Assembly: GCA_037176845.1 (NCBI GenBank)
Contig: JAYKXP010000003.1
Location: 558,001 to 622,000, forward strand
Direction: 5' to 3'
From: Paramarasmius palmivorus
Lineage: Eukaryota; Basidiomycota; Agaricomycetes; Agaricales; Marasmiaceae
Length of the DNA stretch: 64,000 nt
The notes under the pieces are model-generated. The model saw nothing but the letters and a program-made list of their open reading frames with translations, ran no database searches and was not told where the DNA came from. A program made the position numbers and the translations under genes. Positions 44,160-55,390 of this stretch are shown in pieces (position 1 is the stretch's first letter; each line of letters begins with the position of its first letter).

Positions 44160-44807
44160 CTAAAAGATGCCCCCGAAGAAGCTCTTCAAACTCATCGCAT
44201 GAGACTTCCGGTGCGCATTTACTCTGTGGGGAATGGACTTGTGTAGCTCATGCGCCAGTTGGAGTTTTGGTGGGAGTTGTTCGAGCTTGGGGAATGGTTT
44301 TGTAGTCATTTTGATGTCCGCTTCGTGGTAAGCAGCTTCGAGGTCATCCACTACAGGTTGTTAGTCATAAAACACGTTCTATTAACTGGGATCGTACTGG
44401 AATTTATCTCATGGCTGGCGAGTTGCTTTCTGTCTTCCTTGCTGAGGATTCTTTGCCAGAAATACGCGGTATGGTCTAAAAAGCAAATGAGATACTGCAA
44501 GTCAGTACTAGCAACTTGACCAACTTTCGAATTCTGATTCTTTATCCTTTGAATACTGGTTCGCAATATTCGCGGCATCTTCTTCTTCTTGTTTCATCCT
44601 CTTCTTAAGCTCAGCAAGCTGAGCTTCCAGTTTCTAGACGGAATATTCAATGAAGTCATCATCGAACAGAATACAAGTGAATACCTTGAGAACTGCTTCG
44701 TCTCTAGCATCGCTTGTGGAACTAAGGCCTGTTTTGATTCTTCTGTAATATCTAACTTGTCGATGAAGATGAGGAGCAAAGCGTAATGATTGGCGTAGTG
44801 GAAGCAT
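44160..44807 (-). CDS. Unrecognised mitochondrial coiled-coil protein
   Basis: I do not recognise this family. Four exons give about 160 residues. The N-terminus MLPLRQSLRFAPHLHRQVRYYRRIKTG is strongly basic without acids, a mitochondrial presequence. Exon 2 is a coiled coil (KLEAQLAELKKRMKQEEDAANIANQYSKDKESEFE). Exon 3 reads NHTAYFWQRILSKEDRKQLASHEINS, and the last exon MDDLEAAYHEADIKMTTKPFPKLEQLPPKLQLAHELHKS...AMSLKSFFGGIF. Exon phases agree (GTTGGT...TTTAG and GTACGA...CTGTAG introns). An alternative start is MLSPMLPLRQ, four codons upstream. It is divergent from the SDR gene, 126 bases apart. Confidence 0.6.
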
Positions 44808-44933
44808 TGGTGAAAGCATCGGTCGATCCCAAGCGTGCGTACTTGGGAATCGCGTATGAAACTCGATTTGTTCCACCACTGCCATGTCCTATAAAATGCG
44901 CCCAGTTCAATCAAGTTGTTCCTCAAAATCACT

Positions 44934-45680
44934 ATGCCGCCGTTTATCCTCGTAACGCCAGCAACTCGCGGATTGTCTCTAGCTCTCACCAGAACGTTTC
45001 TTCGAACGACGAATCTACCTGTGTACGCTACACATCGCTCTGGGTCTTCCCAAGAAGTGAAGGAACATATCCTTTCGCCTCTCAAAGATGTCAATCCTAA
45101 ACGTCTAAGCCTCCTACATCTCGACCTTACGAACGAAAGCACCATCGAAAAGGCGGCCAATTCCATCCCGAAGGACGCCACTATTCACACCGCGTTCCTT
45201 ACTGGAGGTGTCTTGCACCCAGAGAAGACCCCAGAGCAGCTGGACTTGGGAGCTATTAAGGAGACATTTGATATCAATGTCATCTCACACCTACTACTCA
45301 TCAAACACTTTTCTCGATTCCTGCCACCCACTGGCGGTGAATTTGCGAAATGGGTACACGTCTCTGCGCGTGTAGGCTCCATATCGGACAACAAGACGGG
45401 TGGATGGTACTCCTACCGAGCTTCCAAGGCAGCGTTGAACCAGGTTTTGCACACATTCGATGTGCAGTTGCGGATGAAGAAGCGGGCAGCGATGGCGGTT
45501 GGTGTACACCCAGGGACCGTCAAGACAGATTTAAGTCGAGAATTTTGGTCGAGTGTGCCAAGAGAGAAGTTGTTTGAGCCTGAGTACGCTGCAGAGAGGC
45601 TAGTTGAGGTGGTTAGCAATCTGAACGAGGATCAGAGAGGCATGGTGTGGGATTGGGCTGGGAAGCGCGTTGATTGGTAG
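44934..45680 (+). CDS. Short-chain dehydrogenase/reductase
   Basis: An intronless 248-codon gene from ATG 44934 (MPPFILVTPATRGLSLALTRTFL). The cofactor segment is TPATRGLSLAL in place of the usual TGxxxGxG, and the acidic LDLTNES follows beta-4. The active-site region is WVHVSARVGSISDNKTGGWYSYRASKAALNQ, with YxxxK at YRASK and the upstream serine in VSARVGS. VGVHPGTVKTDLS after the active site is typical of C-factor-like SDRs. Substrate is unknown. It ends 36 bases before the IME4 ATG on the same strand, an unusually tight tandem spacing. Confidence 0.85.
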   Translation: MPPFILVTPATRGLSLALTRTFLRTTNLPVYATHRSGSSQEVKEHILSPLKDVNPKRLSLLHLDLTNESTIEKAANSIPKDATIHTAFLTGGVLHPEKTPEQLDLGAIKETFDINVISHLLLIKHFSRFLPPTGGEFAKWVHVSARVGSISDNKTGGWYSYRASKAALNQVLHTFDVQLRMKKRAAMAVGVHPGTVKTDLSREFWSSVPREKLFEPEYAAERLVEVVSNLNEDQRGMVWDWAGKRVDW

Positions 45681-45716
45681 TAATAATTGTAGCACGCATA
45701 TTGTACTTGTACTCCC

Positions 45717-47560
45717 ATGTCAGACGAACATTCACGACTCAAAATCATTGTTTCAACTGTTCTTCTCAATCTCTTCAAAAACGAAAAGGTTTCTACGCCA
45801 ATATCATCTAGACAACTCCTCGTTCGTGTCATTACACACAAGCTTCCTTCAAATCTCTTCCCCAGCCACGTATCTGTTCCTCGTTTCAGGCTTACCGACC
45901 AGCTGAAATTCGAGTCTATCCTAGAAGAACTCTCCAGGAATTGGGATCAAGCAGAGCTTTTCTTCACAAAAGATGATAATTCGTTTATCATCACCGACGT
46001 CGTATTCCCCGGCTCTAATGCCACCTCGAGGAAGAGGAAGCGGGTGATTGACGAGGAAGCTGACTCTGCTGCTGGTGATGAACCTGAAGAAGACGAGCAA
46101 GAACAGACAGCCCTAACTAGGCTAAGCAAGGAGCAGCGTCAAGTGTACGCTATTCTACAGAAGGCAACTGCCAAAGGCAAGCTTTTGGCCGAACAGGTGA
46201 GTGTACACGACTTTCCATGTTTCCTTCGCTGACATTCACATTAGTTCAAATCGCGAGAAAACTCATTCGAACCCATCTGTCCTCACATTACCAAAGACGA
46301 CTGTGCCAAATCCCGTACACCACCTTCCATATGCGATCGTATACACTTTCGTCCTCTCATCCGACCCCACACTGACCCATCTCTGGGACACTGTTCGTAT
46401 CTCAATACGTGTTATTCAGAGCCTACGTATGCTCAGTCACCTTCGATACCGCCATTTCCGGGACAAAACCATGTTTTGGCACCTGGGGCGAGAGGACCAA
46501 CGTCTTTGCCGAGTGGGCTAGGTGCTGGTGGCAGAGGCAAGGAAAAGGCACCGTGTAGATATCTCCACTATGAAGTAGACTGGGATACTGGTGACGGTGA
46601 CACGCACGGTTCGGCGATGAGAAGAGAGAAGAAGCAGAAAGAGAGGCACAGACTGGGCATCGGTTTGGGTCCCGAGGGCAAGATCGATGCTATGGTAAGT
46701 ACATACGGCAGGGGATTGAAGTTGATTCTGACCCACCTCAGATGCCACCACAATGGATCAATTGCGACTTGAGAAGATTCGATTATAGCGTGCTAGGCAA
46801 GTTTCATGTTATCATGGCGGATCCACCTTGGGATATTCATATGAGTGTACGTTTCTTCTCTTCCTACTTTTCCTTATCGTTCATGGATGCCCATAGCTCC
46901 CATATGGAACTATGACCGACGACGAAATGCGTGCCATGCCCATCCCAACCCTACAAGACGAAGGTCTGTTATTCCTCTGGGTGACAGGACGAGCAATGGA
47001 AGTCGGAAGAGAATGCCTTCGTGTATGGGGTTATACAAGAGTAGATGAAGTTGTCTGGGTAAAAACCAACCAGGTTCGTTGTTCCACTCATCACTCACGA
47101 AGAGACACTTAAGATGCTACAGCTGCAACGCGTCATTCGCACTGGCCGAACTGGACACTGGCTCAATCACACCAAGGAGCATATGCTCGTAGGGGTCAAG
47201 ACCTCAGATCCTTCTGCGACAGGTCCAATCAAGTTTCCGTCGTGGGTTAATCGCGGACTAGATACAGACGTCATCGTCTCTGAAGTTCGTGAAACTTCGA
47301 GAAAGCCCGATGAGGTGTACGGGTTGATTGAGAGGATGTGTCCTGGCGGAAGGAAGATAGAGATCTTTGGGAGAAAGCATAATACGAGACCGGGGTGGTT
47401 GACATTAGGGAATCAATTGGGGGCGACAGATCAGGTCTGGGAGGAGGATTTGGTGGCGAGAATCAAGGCCAAGTAAGCTTTATTTGCCTTCCGTGGGCCC
47501 ATCGACTGAAATGTTCATAGGTATCCGGATAGGGTTATCAATACGCCACCTGTCGCGTAA
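45717..47560 (+). CDS. IME4: mRNA N6-adenosine methyltransferase IME4/METTL3
   Basis: The catalytic MT-A70 domain includes [13 protein letters not shown] (DPPW active site), [52 protein letters not shown]...[21 protein letters not shown], and [30 protein letters not shown]. Upstream, a tandem CCCH zinc finger is present: [24 protein letters not shown] and HCSYLNTC...[11 protein letters not shown]. The second finger holds an insertion of about 40 residues between its second and third cysteines. The N-terminus ([24 protein letters not shown]) is helical. The enzyme writes m6A with a METTL14-like partner and in yeasts controls meiosis. The stop at 47558-47560 is reached by a final intron after AK. 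Confidence 0.95.
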
Positions 47561-47792
47561 ATGGGGTTCGGACTTCCTTGCGTTATTTATCTCTGGGACT
47601 TCTTATCGGACACACTGTACGATAAATGTATAGCGTATGTATAGGTAGATATATTTACAACACTGCTTTCCAAAGATACAGGAGTGTACATGATTGCGGA
47701 GGTTTCTAAAGGAATGTCTCTAGTGAGTAATATAATTAGTTAGCAATACCAATAGTCCCAGCGTGCGTAAGAAGAAAAGGTATAGTCATCAT

Positions 47793-49327
47793 CTAAGATC
47801 GTGAAATACGTCGGTCTAGTTCCTTCACTAGAAGGTCGTTGACAACTTTGGGGTTGTCAAGGTAGACTGCACGGCTCTGCGTCAGTATGTTACGCATGCG
47901 GAAAAGAAGATCTCACTCACCATGATGTCCAGCGTTATTCACGATGTACATTCTGCCTTGACCATTTCCGGCCTTTCTCATTTCCTCTACACTCTGGTAG
48001 CCACCTTCGGGATCCATCCAATCTTGATCGCCATAAACGAATGTGACGGGTATCTTCAACGCGGAAACCCGGTCGACCAAGGGCAAACGAGCGTATGCAC
48101 CCGGTGCGAGAATGTGTGATATGCAGTATTCCCCGGATCCCTTCGCCAGGGTGATGTTTAAGATGTAGTCGTGCATATCACGGGTATCAGTTTCAGTGAG
48201 ACCACTGAATCGGCGAGCCGAGTACTATAAGCCATAGTCAATAACGAAGACTGAAGGGTGCCAGCGGAAACTTACCTTTCCGACGAGCATGGGTCCCCAG
48301 AAGACGCTAGAGCGTACGACTTGGAATGGACTCCAACCTTCTTCCCAAAGGTAAGTTAACAGCCTCCTAGATCTACTTTCTTTGGCTTTGGCTTGTTTTT
48401 GCTGAGCTTCGATCTGCTCTACCTTTTGAGCCGACGCTGGTTCCGCGGAGCCTCCGCCACCTGTGACTCTGTTGGATCGAGCTCCCTTGCAGGATCAGTA
48501 TAGTCCGGCCCCCTTGGGACACCGGCAGGGCTTAACAATATCAACTTGTCCACTCTGCTTGGGTACTTCAAGGCATATACGGTGCTACAGAAAGTGTAAG
48601 ATAAGGCATTGTTCGTAGATAACGAGAAACGAACCTCAAATACGCCCCCAATGAATGACCGACCAAGGTCATCTTGTCTAGCCCCATTTTCTGTCTCCAT
48701 TCTTCTAGAGAGTCGACAAAAAAGGACTCGGCTTCCTCAACACGGGCTTTGACATCTTTACGTGAAGCATTAACTGTGAAGGGTATGCGGGCTGACCGAC
48801 CCATGCCGAGCCAATCTACAGCATAGGCACTAGTCCCGCGACGCCCGGCCCACTCTCCGAGAGCATGGAAGTTCTTGAAAAAGAAACCTAAGCCAGCGCC
48901 GTATCCATGTAAAAGGACTGCGGGAGCGGGAGCATTAGGTGATGGGGAAGTAGAAGTGAAGGATACGGTGTTGAGATATTTCTTTGGGTTTGATAGTTCG
49001 ACTCGAGAGCTATGTGCGACTACAGGATGAGCAGATAGTGTTCCGGGTTCTGGTTTATGCGTCTGGAAGTATGGTAACCGCCTGAAAGTATAAGATCAGA
49101 TATATTTGGGTCAACTTGAACAATAGCAACAGACCTTAGCAGTCTCTCTTCACTGATTGCTAGTTGCTTTTCGCCAGATGCCCACCTATATAACAACCAT
49201 GAGCTATTGCCTTTATCAATCCAGGAATTCTTACTCACCATTGCTTTACACTACCCAGGAAAGCATTGGGAATTTCCGCAGCTGGGGGTAATGGTGGCAA
49301 AGTGGCAGCAACAGATGCAGCATCCAT
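47793..49327 (-). CDS. Alpha/beta hydrolase of the ABHD4/5 - CLD1 group
   Basis: The catalytic nucleophile lies in TLVGHSLGAYL (GxSxG), the oxyanion region in VLLHGYGAGLGFFFKNFHALGEWA, the aspartate near VTFVYGDQDWMDPEGG, and the histidine in NNAGHHVYLDNPKVVNDLL. The last motif (H-x4-D) is typical of the ABHD4/ABHD5/CLD1 group, which act on phospholipids or cardiolipin in lipid droplets or mitochondria. The serine is kept, unlike ABHD5. It starts MDAASVAATLPPLPPAAEIPNAFLG at 49327; a longer in-frame start at 49417 would add a basic 30-residue leader. An insertion rich in Lys/Gln (QRRLKRQQKQAKAKESRSRRLL) is present. Six exons. Confidence 0.82.
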
Positions 49328-49527
49328 GAGTGCTATTCTGCGCAAATTATTGACGAGAAAGAGAGCCTGGGACGTCGTGGTGGGAAGGCGTTGATGGTGA
49401 TGGTACTTGTAAAGCAAAGATCAATTCTGCTTATAATGAAGGCGCCGAGGACTTCGTCAGTGCCCCGGCACGTGTTTACACAGCTCAACGCTGACAGAAC
49501 AACCATTACTCTCTCTGGAGAACATCC

Positions 49528-50718
49528 ATGTACAACGGCATCGGTCTTACGACTCCCCGTGGAAGGTATGTTTTATTCTACCCAGTTTTTTATGTCGTAT
49601 TCATGTTTCATTCAGCGGTACCAATGGCTATGTGGTCCGCAACATGTCCGCTCTTCGTTCATACGAGCCAGCCAGAGATCGAGCTGACGCCTGGGATGCA
49701 AAACCACCCCAACACCGTGAACCAGACGAAGGTATTCTGGAACACGAGAGAAAACGTCAAGTCGAAGTAAAATGTCTGGAATTGCAATTGGAGTTGGAGG
49801 AGAAAGAAGAGTACGTCGACTTGTATAAATCAACATGTGCCTTCTGACTATTCGTCCAGGCTCGATGAAGAAGACATTGAAAAACAAGTAGATGCGCTTC
49901 GTCAAAAGCTTTTGGCCAACCTCAAGTCATATGCACCATCCGCAAAGAGTTTGAAGGCCTCGGATACCCATGCCATTGCTGCAGCCAAAAAGGCAGAGTT
50001 GAACAAGATGGCTCGTGCTCTTGGAACCAGGGGTGACTATACCGAAGGAGAGGCTTTTGATAGGGAAAAGCAGGAAGAAAACAAACTGAAGAGGATGGTA
50101 GAACGTGAGGAGAGAGAGCGAAGGAGAGAAGAGGACCGCGCCAGAATGGAGGAGCAAAAAGCAAAGTGGGAAGCTGAAAGAAGAGAACGTGACAGGCTTC
50201 GAAGAAGGCAAGAAGACCGAATGCGACAGGAGAGAGAGGGCAGGCAAGACCGTGGTATGCCTCCACCACCTGTACCTCCTGGTCGAGGCGGTCCCCGAGA
50301 CGACAGGGATTCGTATCGTACCCGACGCCCTTCTAGCAGGAGCAGAAGCCCACCACCTCGTAGAGGACGCCGAGACTCACCACCTCCTCGTGAACGTACA
50401 CCACCGCCCTCGAGGTCGAAACGTGTCGATTCTCGTTCACCTTCTGCTTCACGTTCACCTCCTCCAGATCGCCGCCGTCGCCGCTCAGCCTCTCCACCAA
50501 GACGTGACCGCTCGCCTCCTTACCGACAGCATGACTCGACTCCTCCCAGACGAGGTCGTTCAGAGTCTCGGTCTGTCTCTCCTCCTCGCAGGTCACCACC
50601 TGGTAGACGGGGTGAATCACCTCCTCCCAGACGTGGACGAGGTCGTTCTATGTCCAGCGATTCTGCAATGTCCGTTAGCACAAGGTCCTCAGGCAGTCGT
50701 TCACGAAGCCGAGACTAG
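49528..50718 (+). CDS. CWC21: Pre-mRNA splicing factor CWC21 (SRRM2-like N-terminus)
   Basis: The start [27 protein letters not shown] is the near-universal CWC21/SRRM2 signature, followed by the cwf21 domain ([50 protein letters not shown]), which contacts Prp8 and Snu114 in the activated spliceosome. A long charged helix follows (EREERERRREEDRARMEEQKAKWEAERRERDRLRRRQED). The Arg/Ser/Pro-rich tail (SRSPPPRRGRRDSPPPRERTPPPS...) resembles a short SRRM2-like domain. Three exons; introns lie at about 49566-49617 and 49811-49859. It is divergent from the hydrolase gene over 200 bases. Confidence 0.93.
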
Positions 50719-51068
50719 ACGGCCGATGCGCCATTTCTTTGATCGGGTCGTTAGTCCGAAAAAGATCCAGCCAGTTGGAAAAACCTCTCTTACAGCTTTC
50801 TGCAGTTTTGTACAGTACTTGATACATACGTATAGCACAGGTTCTGATTATACTTTGAGCGTCATTTTTGCTATAAGACTGTGTAGCATCCAACAGCAAG
50901 TGGACAGCGCGGTCTGTTAGGAGATGAAATGCTATTTTGTCGACAGCAACATGGTTTGCCGTCAACTTCCGCCCCCTCGCTTAGGTTCTTATAAAAAAAC
51001 CTGCTAGTCGAGTCATCTCTTCTGCAGGCCCCTTCTGAAAGCCACAAGCTTTTCGAATCTTGACCACA
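50719..51068. other. Intergenic region before ARG8
   Basis: About 350 bases between two plus-strand genes. The region includes TTCTTATAAAAAAACCTGC near 50988-51006, an A/T block that could act as a TATA-like core element about 65-80 bases upstream of the ARG8 ATG. No coding signal or RNA gene is recognised. Confidence 0.4.
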
Positions 51069-52796
51069 ATGAAGGGTCTTCAGTTCTCAAGTGGTGCACA
51101 AGTAGTTATTAGGGTAACAAGGTCACAGATTCGCCATGTTGCACACGAAGTATGGCTTCGGTTATCCTTTTTCTCTCTCATTTCACTAATGCGTTCCAAT
51201 AGGCGCGACCTCGACCAGTCTCCAGTATTCCTTCCTCTCCGTCGACAAAGTACAAGGAACCTACCCATCTCCCTCTGAATGCACAATCGCAATCCGACTA
51301 CACGAAAGCAACTCTTACGAGAGCATCCAACTACCTTTTGGGCGTATACGCTAGGCCTGATTTTGTACTATCGCACGGAAAAGGATCTCGTGTCTGGGAC
51401 ACCGAAGGACGGGAATTTTTAGATTTTAGTGCGGGAATCGCAGTCAATGCACTTGGCCATAGCGATGAGGGTGTTGCAAAGGTGAGCATTTTTTCTCTGG
51501 GTTTGCCTTATTTTGTACTGACACTTGTACCAAATTAGACCCTTGCAGAGCAGTCTGGGAAACTTCTACATGCCAGCAACGTCTATCACAACGAATGGGC
51601 TGGGAAACTAGCCGAGCTTTTGGTAAATCTCACTCGAGTCGAGGGTGGATTGGGGTACCCGGCTGGGGAACATACACACGCACCGGCAGAAACCAACATC
51701 CCCAAAGTATTCTTTGCCAACTCCGGAACCGAGGCTAATGAAGGTGCACTCAAAATAGCGCGGAAAGTGGGCAAAGACAGATGGGCTGCAAAGTCTGGAA
51801 AACCATGGGATTCAAAGGACTGCAGCAAGATTCGTATTGCGTCTTTTGAGCAATCTTTCCACGGAAGGAGTATTGGTGCCCTGAGTGTTACGAACACACC
51901 GAAATACCAACTTCCGTTTGCACCGTTAGTGCCTGGTATCGATATTGGGAAAATCAATGACTTTGGTAATTTGACTGCGCTAGTTGGGGAGGATACCTGT
52001 GCTGTGATCGTAGAGCCCATTCAAGGTGAAGGCGGCATCAATGCTGCATCACAAGAATGGCTCGCAGCACTTCGAAGGCGGTGTGACGCCGTCGGTGCAG
52101 TTTTGATCTTTGATGAGATACAGGTATGTGCTGGTAAATGCTCACGGTTTGACAAACATCTAATACCACACGGTAGTGCGGACTTTATAGGACAGGTACA
52201 CTCTGGGCACATTCTGCACTCCCAACGGAATGTCATCCTGACATTGTGACGATGGCCAAACCTTTGGCCAACGGATATCCCATCGGCGCAGTTCTACTAC
52301 GAGATGCTGTCGCTCAAACGATGACAGCAGGTATGCATCTTTTACATCTTTTTTCTATTCTACGTGTCCGTCTTAGTGATGCTAATCGTCAAATCCCCGG
52401 TTAGGTACTCATGGGACGACATTCGGAGGTTCTCCCCTTGCATGTGCCGTTGGCTACCGCGTTCTTTCACGCCTGTCAGAGAAGCCATTTGTCTCACAGA
52501 TAGCTGAGACGAGTGCATATCTCATCGGACGATTGGAACGTCTGCCACAATGGTTCCCAGAGATACTTCAACCCAGTGTGCGGGGAAGGGGGCTGATCCT
52601 GGGACTAGGATTCCGGGATCTAGATCATCCCGGTAGACTTGTTGGTATGGCGAGGGAAAGAGGTGTATTCATTCTTACAGCGGGGAAAGACGCCGTGAGG
52701 CTCGTCCCGAGTTTGAATGTCACCAAGAATGAAGTGGACTTTGCGATTGATGTTCTTGAAAGTTGCCTGGGAGAGATACAGCGTACGAAATCATAG
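51069..52796 (+). CDS. ARG8: Acetylornithine aminotransferase, mitochondrial
   Basis: The N-terminus MKGLQFSSGAQVVIRVTRSQIRHVAHE is a plausible mitochondrial presequence. The PLP fold-type I enzyme shows NYLLGVYARPDFVLSHGKGSRVWDTEGREFLDFSAGIAVNALGH, FFANSGTEANEGALKIARK, FHGRSIGALSVT, EPIQGEGGI, FDEIQCGLYRTGTLWAH, and the PLP lysine in MAKPLANGYPIGAVL. C-terminal RGRGLILGLGF and VRLVPSLNVTKNEVD complete it. It makes N-acetylornithine from N-acetylglutamate semialdehyde in arginine biosynthesis. Exons are joined by introns near 51151-51202, 51482-51538, 52123-52178 and 52331-52404. The adjacent gene is another PLP mitochondrial enzyme (HEM1). Confidence 0.95.
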
Positions 52797-52946
52797 ATAT
52801 TACTATTGGCTGTTTACAGAGGACAGAATGCATTTATCTAAACTCCTACCATCGGACTCCGACTGGAGTAGAAAGAAGGTGGAATTTGCGGCCGTAGAGC
52901 AATTAGCGCTGCGTAATCAATGGGCCGAGGGACCAAGGACACATGG

Positions 52947-53037
52947 GGTTACTATTTATGGTAACGACACCGGTTACAAAACGATGTGAAACTATTGGCT
53001 GCCGATTAGAGCCGGTTGCATTGCCGGATTGGATAAG
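52947..53037 (+). promoter_or_regulatory. HEM1 upstream elements: GGTTAC repeats, CCAAT boxes, GATA site
   Basis: Within 150 bases upstream of the HEM1 ATG lie GGTTAC at 52947-52952 and 52972-52977, an inverted GTAAC at 52961-52965, reverse CCAAT boxes (ATTGG) at 52994-52998 and 53028-53032, and GATAAG at 53032-53037 overlapping the second CCAAT box. CCAAT-binding (HAP) and GATA iron regulators are known to act on heme and iron genes in fungi. The sites here are short and could occur by chance. Confidence 0.35.
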
Positions 53038-53094
53038 AAGAGCGACGAAAAGTTTAAAGTCGATTCCGCACCTGATTTCTTAGACTCACCGACC

Positions 53095-55390
53095 ATGGAC
53101 AAACTTTCGTCCCTTTCGCGCTTCAAAGCATCCTGCCCCTACTTGGGCAGGACAAAAACTTCAACTCTTCGCACTCTCTGCACCTCTACTTCTCCTCGTT
53201 TCCCTTCCATTTCTCTTCTTACCGAACGGGCGACAAAATGCCCCGTCATGGGCCCTGCTCTCAATGTCCGTTCCAAGGAGATCGCAGCTGGCTACGCTAG
53301 CGTCGCCGGCAATCAGGACGTGGACAAGATTCATCGTGAGCAGGGTATTCATGTCCCTGTAGGTGCTAGCATCGAGATGTGCCCCCATGCATCCGCTGCT
53401 CGTGCGGCTGCTCGTACGGCTGAGGACCTTGCCGCGGCTGCTCAGAAGAAACGTACCAAGAAGGCCGCCGACAGTCAAGCCAAAGCCTCTGGCTGTCCTT
53501 TCCACAAGGCAGGCACTTCTCAGGGAGCTGCCAAAACGCTCGCCTTCAACCCGTCCACTCCCGGCTCCAGCAGCATTCACGGCGGCTTCAACTATGAACA
53601 GTTCTATTCCGACGAGCTGGATAAGAAGCACAAGGACAAGTCCTATCGTTACTTCAACAACATCAACCGACTTGCAGCCAAGTTCCCCGTTGCACACACC
53701 GGTGATGTTAAAGACGAAGTCCAGGTTTGGTGTTCCAACGATTACCTTGGTATGGGTAACAACCCCGTGGTTCTGGAAACCATGCAGTAAGTAGCATTCG
53801 CTCTCGGTCGCGCATCAATAATTGCTAACTTCCATTCTTAGTCGTACCCTAGACAAATATGGTCATGGTGCAGGTGGGACCCGTAACATAGCCGGTAACG
53901 GAGCTCTCCATCTTGGCCTAGAGCAAGAACTAGCGAACCTCCACCGAAAAGAAGCCGCCCTTGTCTTTTCATCTTGCTACGTGGCCAATGATGCGACCTT
54001 ATCCACACTCGGCTCCAAGCTACCAGGGTGCATCCTCTTCTCCGACAGGATGAACCATGCGTCCATGATTCAGGGTATGCGCCATTCGGGGGCGAAGAAG
54101 GTCATCTTCAATCACAACGATTTGGAAGACTTGGAGAACAAGTTGAAGATGTACCCGAAGGAAACGCCAAAGATCATCGCTTTCGAGAGCGTCTACTCCA
54201 TGTGCGGTAGCATCGGGCCCATCAAAGAAATTTGTGACTTGGCTGAAAAGTACGGCGCCCTGACTTTCCTTGATGAGGTAAGATAAAAATCTTCCCATGC
54301 TGAAATTCCGGTGCTAACGTGTCACTTCAGGTGCATGCTGTTGGCTTGTACGGACCCCACGGTGCTGGTGTTGCCGAACATTTGGATTATGAGGCACAGA
54401 AAGCTGCGGGAAACAGCCCTGAGCCGATCAAGGGTTCTGTCATGGATCGCGTTGATATTATCACTGGTATGTGCTATCCAATACCGATTTAGATGTATGC
54501 TAATTGACATCGCAATACAGGTACACTCGGAAAGGCATATGGTGCTGTTGGCGGTTACATTGCTGGTTCAGACAACTTTGTCGATATGGTTCGGTCTTAC
54601 GCTCCCGGTTTCATCTTCACGACCTCTCTTCCTCCGGCAACTGTCGCGGGTGCTCATGCCTCCGTTGCCTACCAACGTCAATACACTGGTGACAGGCAGT
54701 TGAAGCAAATTAACGTCCGTGAGGCCAAGAGGCGCTTTGCTGAGCTTGACATTCCCGTTGTGTATGTGATCATTCTCTTTATAGCTTACTTCATACTGAC
54801 CATTCAACCGCAGTCCCGGTCCTTCTCACATCGTTCCTGTCCTGGTTGGCGATGCTGCTTTGGCCAAGGCTGCGTCTGACAAACTGCTCACCGATCACAA
54901 CATTTACGTCCAGTCGATCAACTATCCCACCGTCGCTGTTGGTGAAGAACGTTTGAGAATCACGGTCACACCCCGCCACACGGCTGAGCAGATGGACAAA
55001 CTTATCGGTGCTGTCGATCAGGTCTTCACGGAGCTGAACATCAAGAGGTTGGCTGATTGGAAAGCGGTCGGTGGTCGTGCTGGTGTTGGTCTCCCCAATG
55101 AGGTCCCTGTTGAACCTATGTGGACTGACGAACATCTGGGCTTGACTAACGGCACCAACCCGGTCACTTTGCATAATGGTCAAAAGCCCGTTGTTGACGC
55201 CAAGGGTGTTGCAGCCGCCAGGAGCAGGTTTGACTATTTGTTGGGTCCCATCTCTGGTGCCTTGCAGTCATCTCGTGCTCCGGACGCTGCCTCGATCAAG
55301 TCCAACATTCGTCTGAAGACCGGCGCTGCGCACATCCCTCTTCCTCAGGATGGGCTTCACATTCCTGCTGCTGTCTCGGCTGCAGCCTGA
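53095..55390 (+). CDS. HEM1: 5-aminolevulinate synthase, mitochondrial
   Basis: The enzyme condenses glycine and succinyl-CoA, the first step of heme synthesis. Conserved blocks: [136 protein letters not shown], and PLP lysine in [17 protein letters not shown]. Five exons. The N-terminal ~135 residues hold the import signal and four Cys-Pro pairs at C14 (SCPYLG), C49 (KCPVMG), C96 (MCPHA) and C134 (GCPFHK), which look like heme regulatory motifs. The C-terminal extension of ~100 residues ([15 protein letters not shown]...PAAVSAAA) is fungal. Start ATG 53095. Confidence 0.96.

Noticed and set aside
50105..50920. 271-codon alternative plus frame over CWC21
   Set aside because: A shifted reading of the Arg/Ser/Pro repeats; the cwf21 domain fixes the true frame.
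53161..53697. 178-codon minus-strand frame opposite HEM1
   Set aside because: Antisense of the strongly codon-biased HEM1 exon; no motif.
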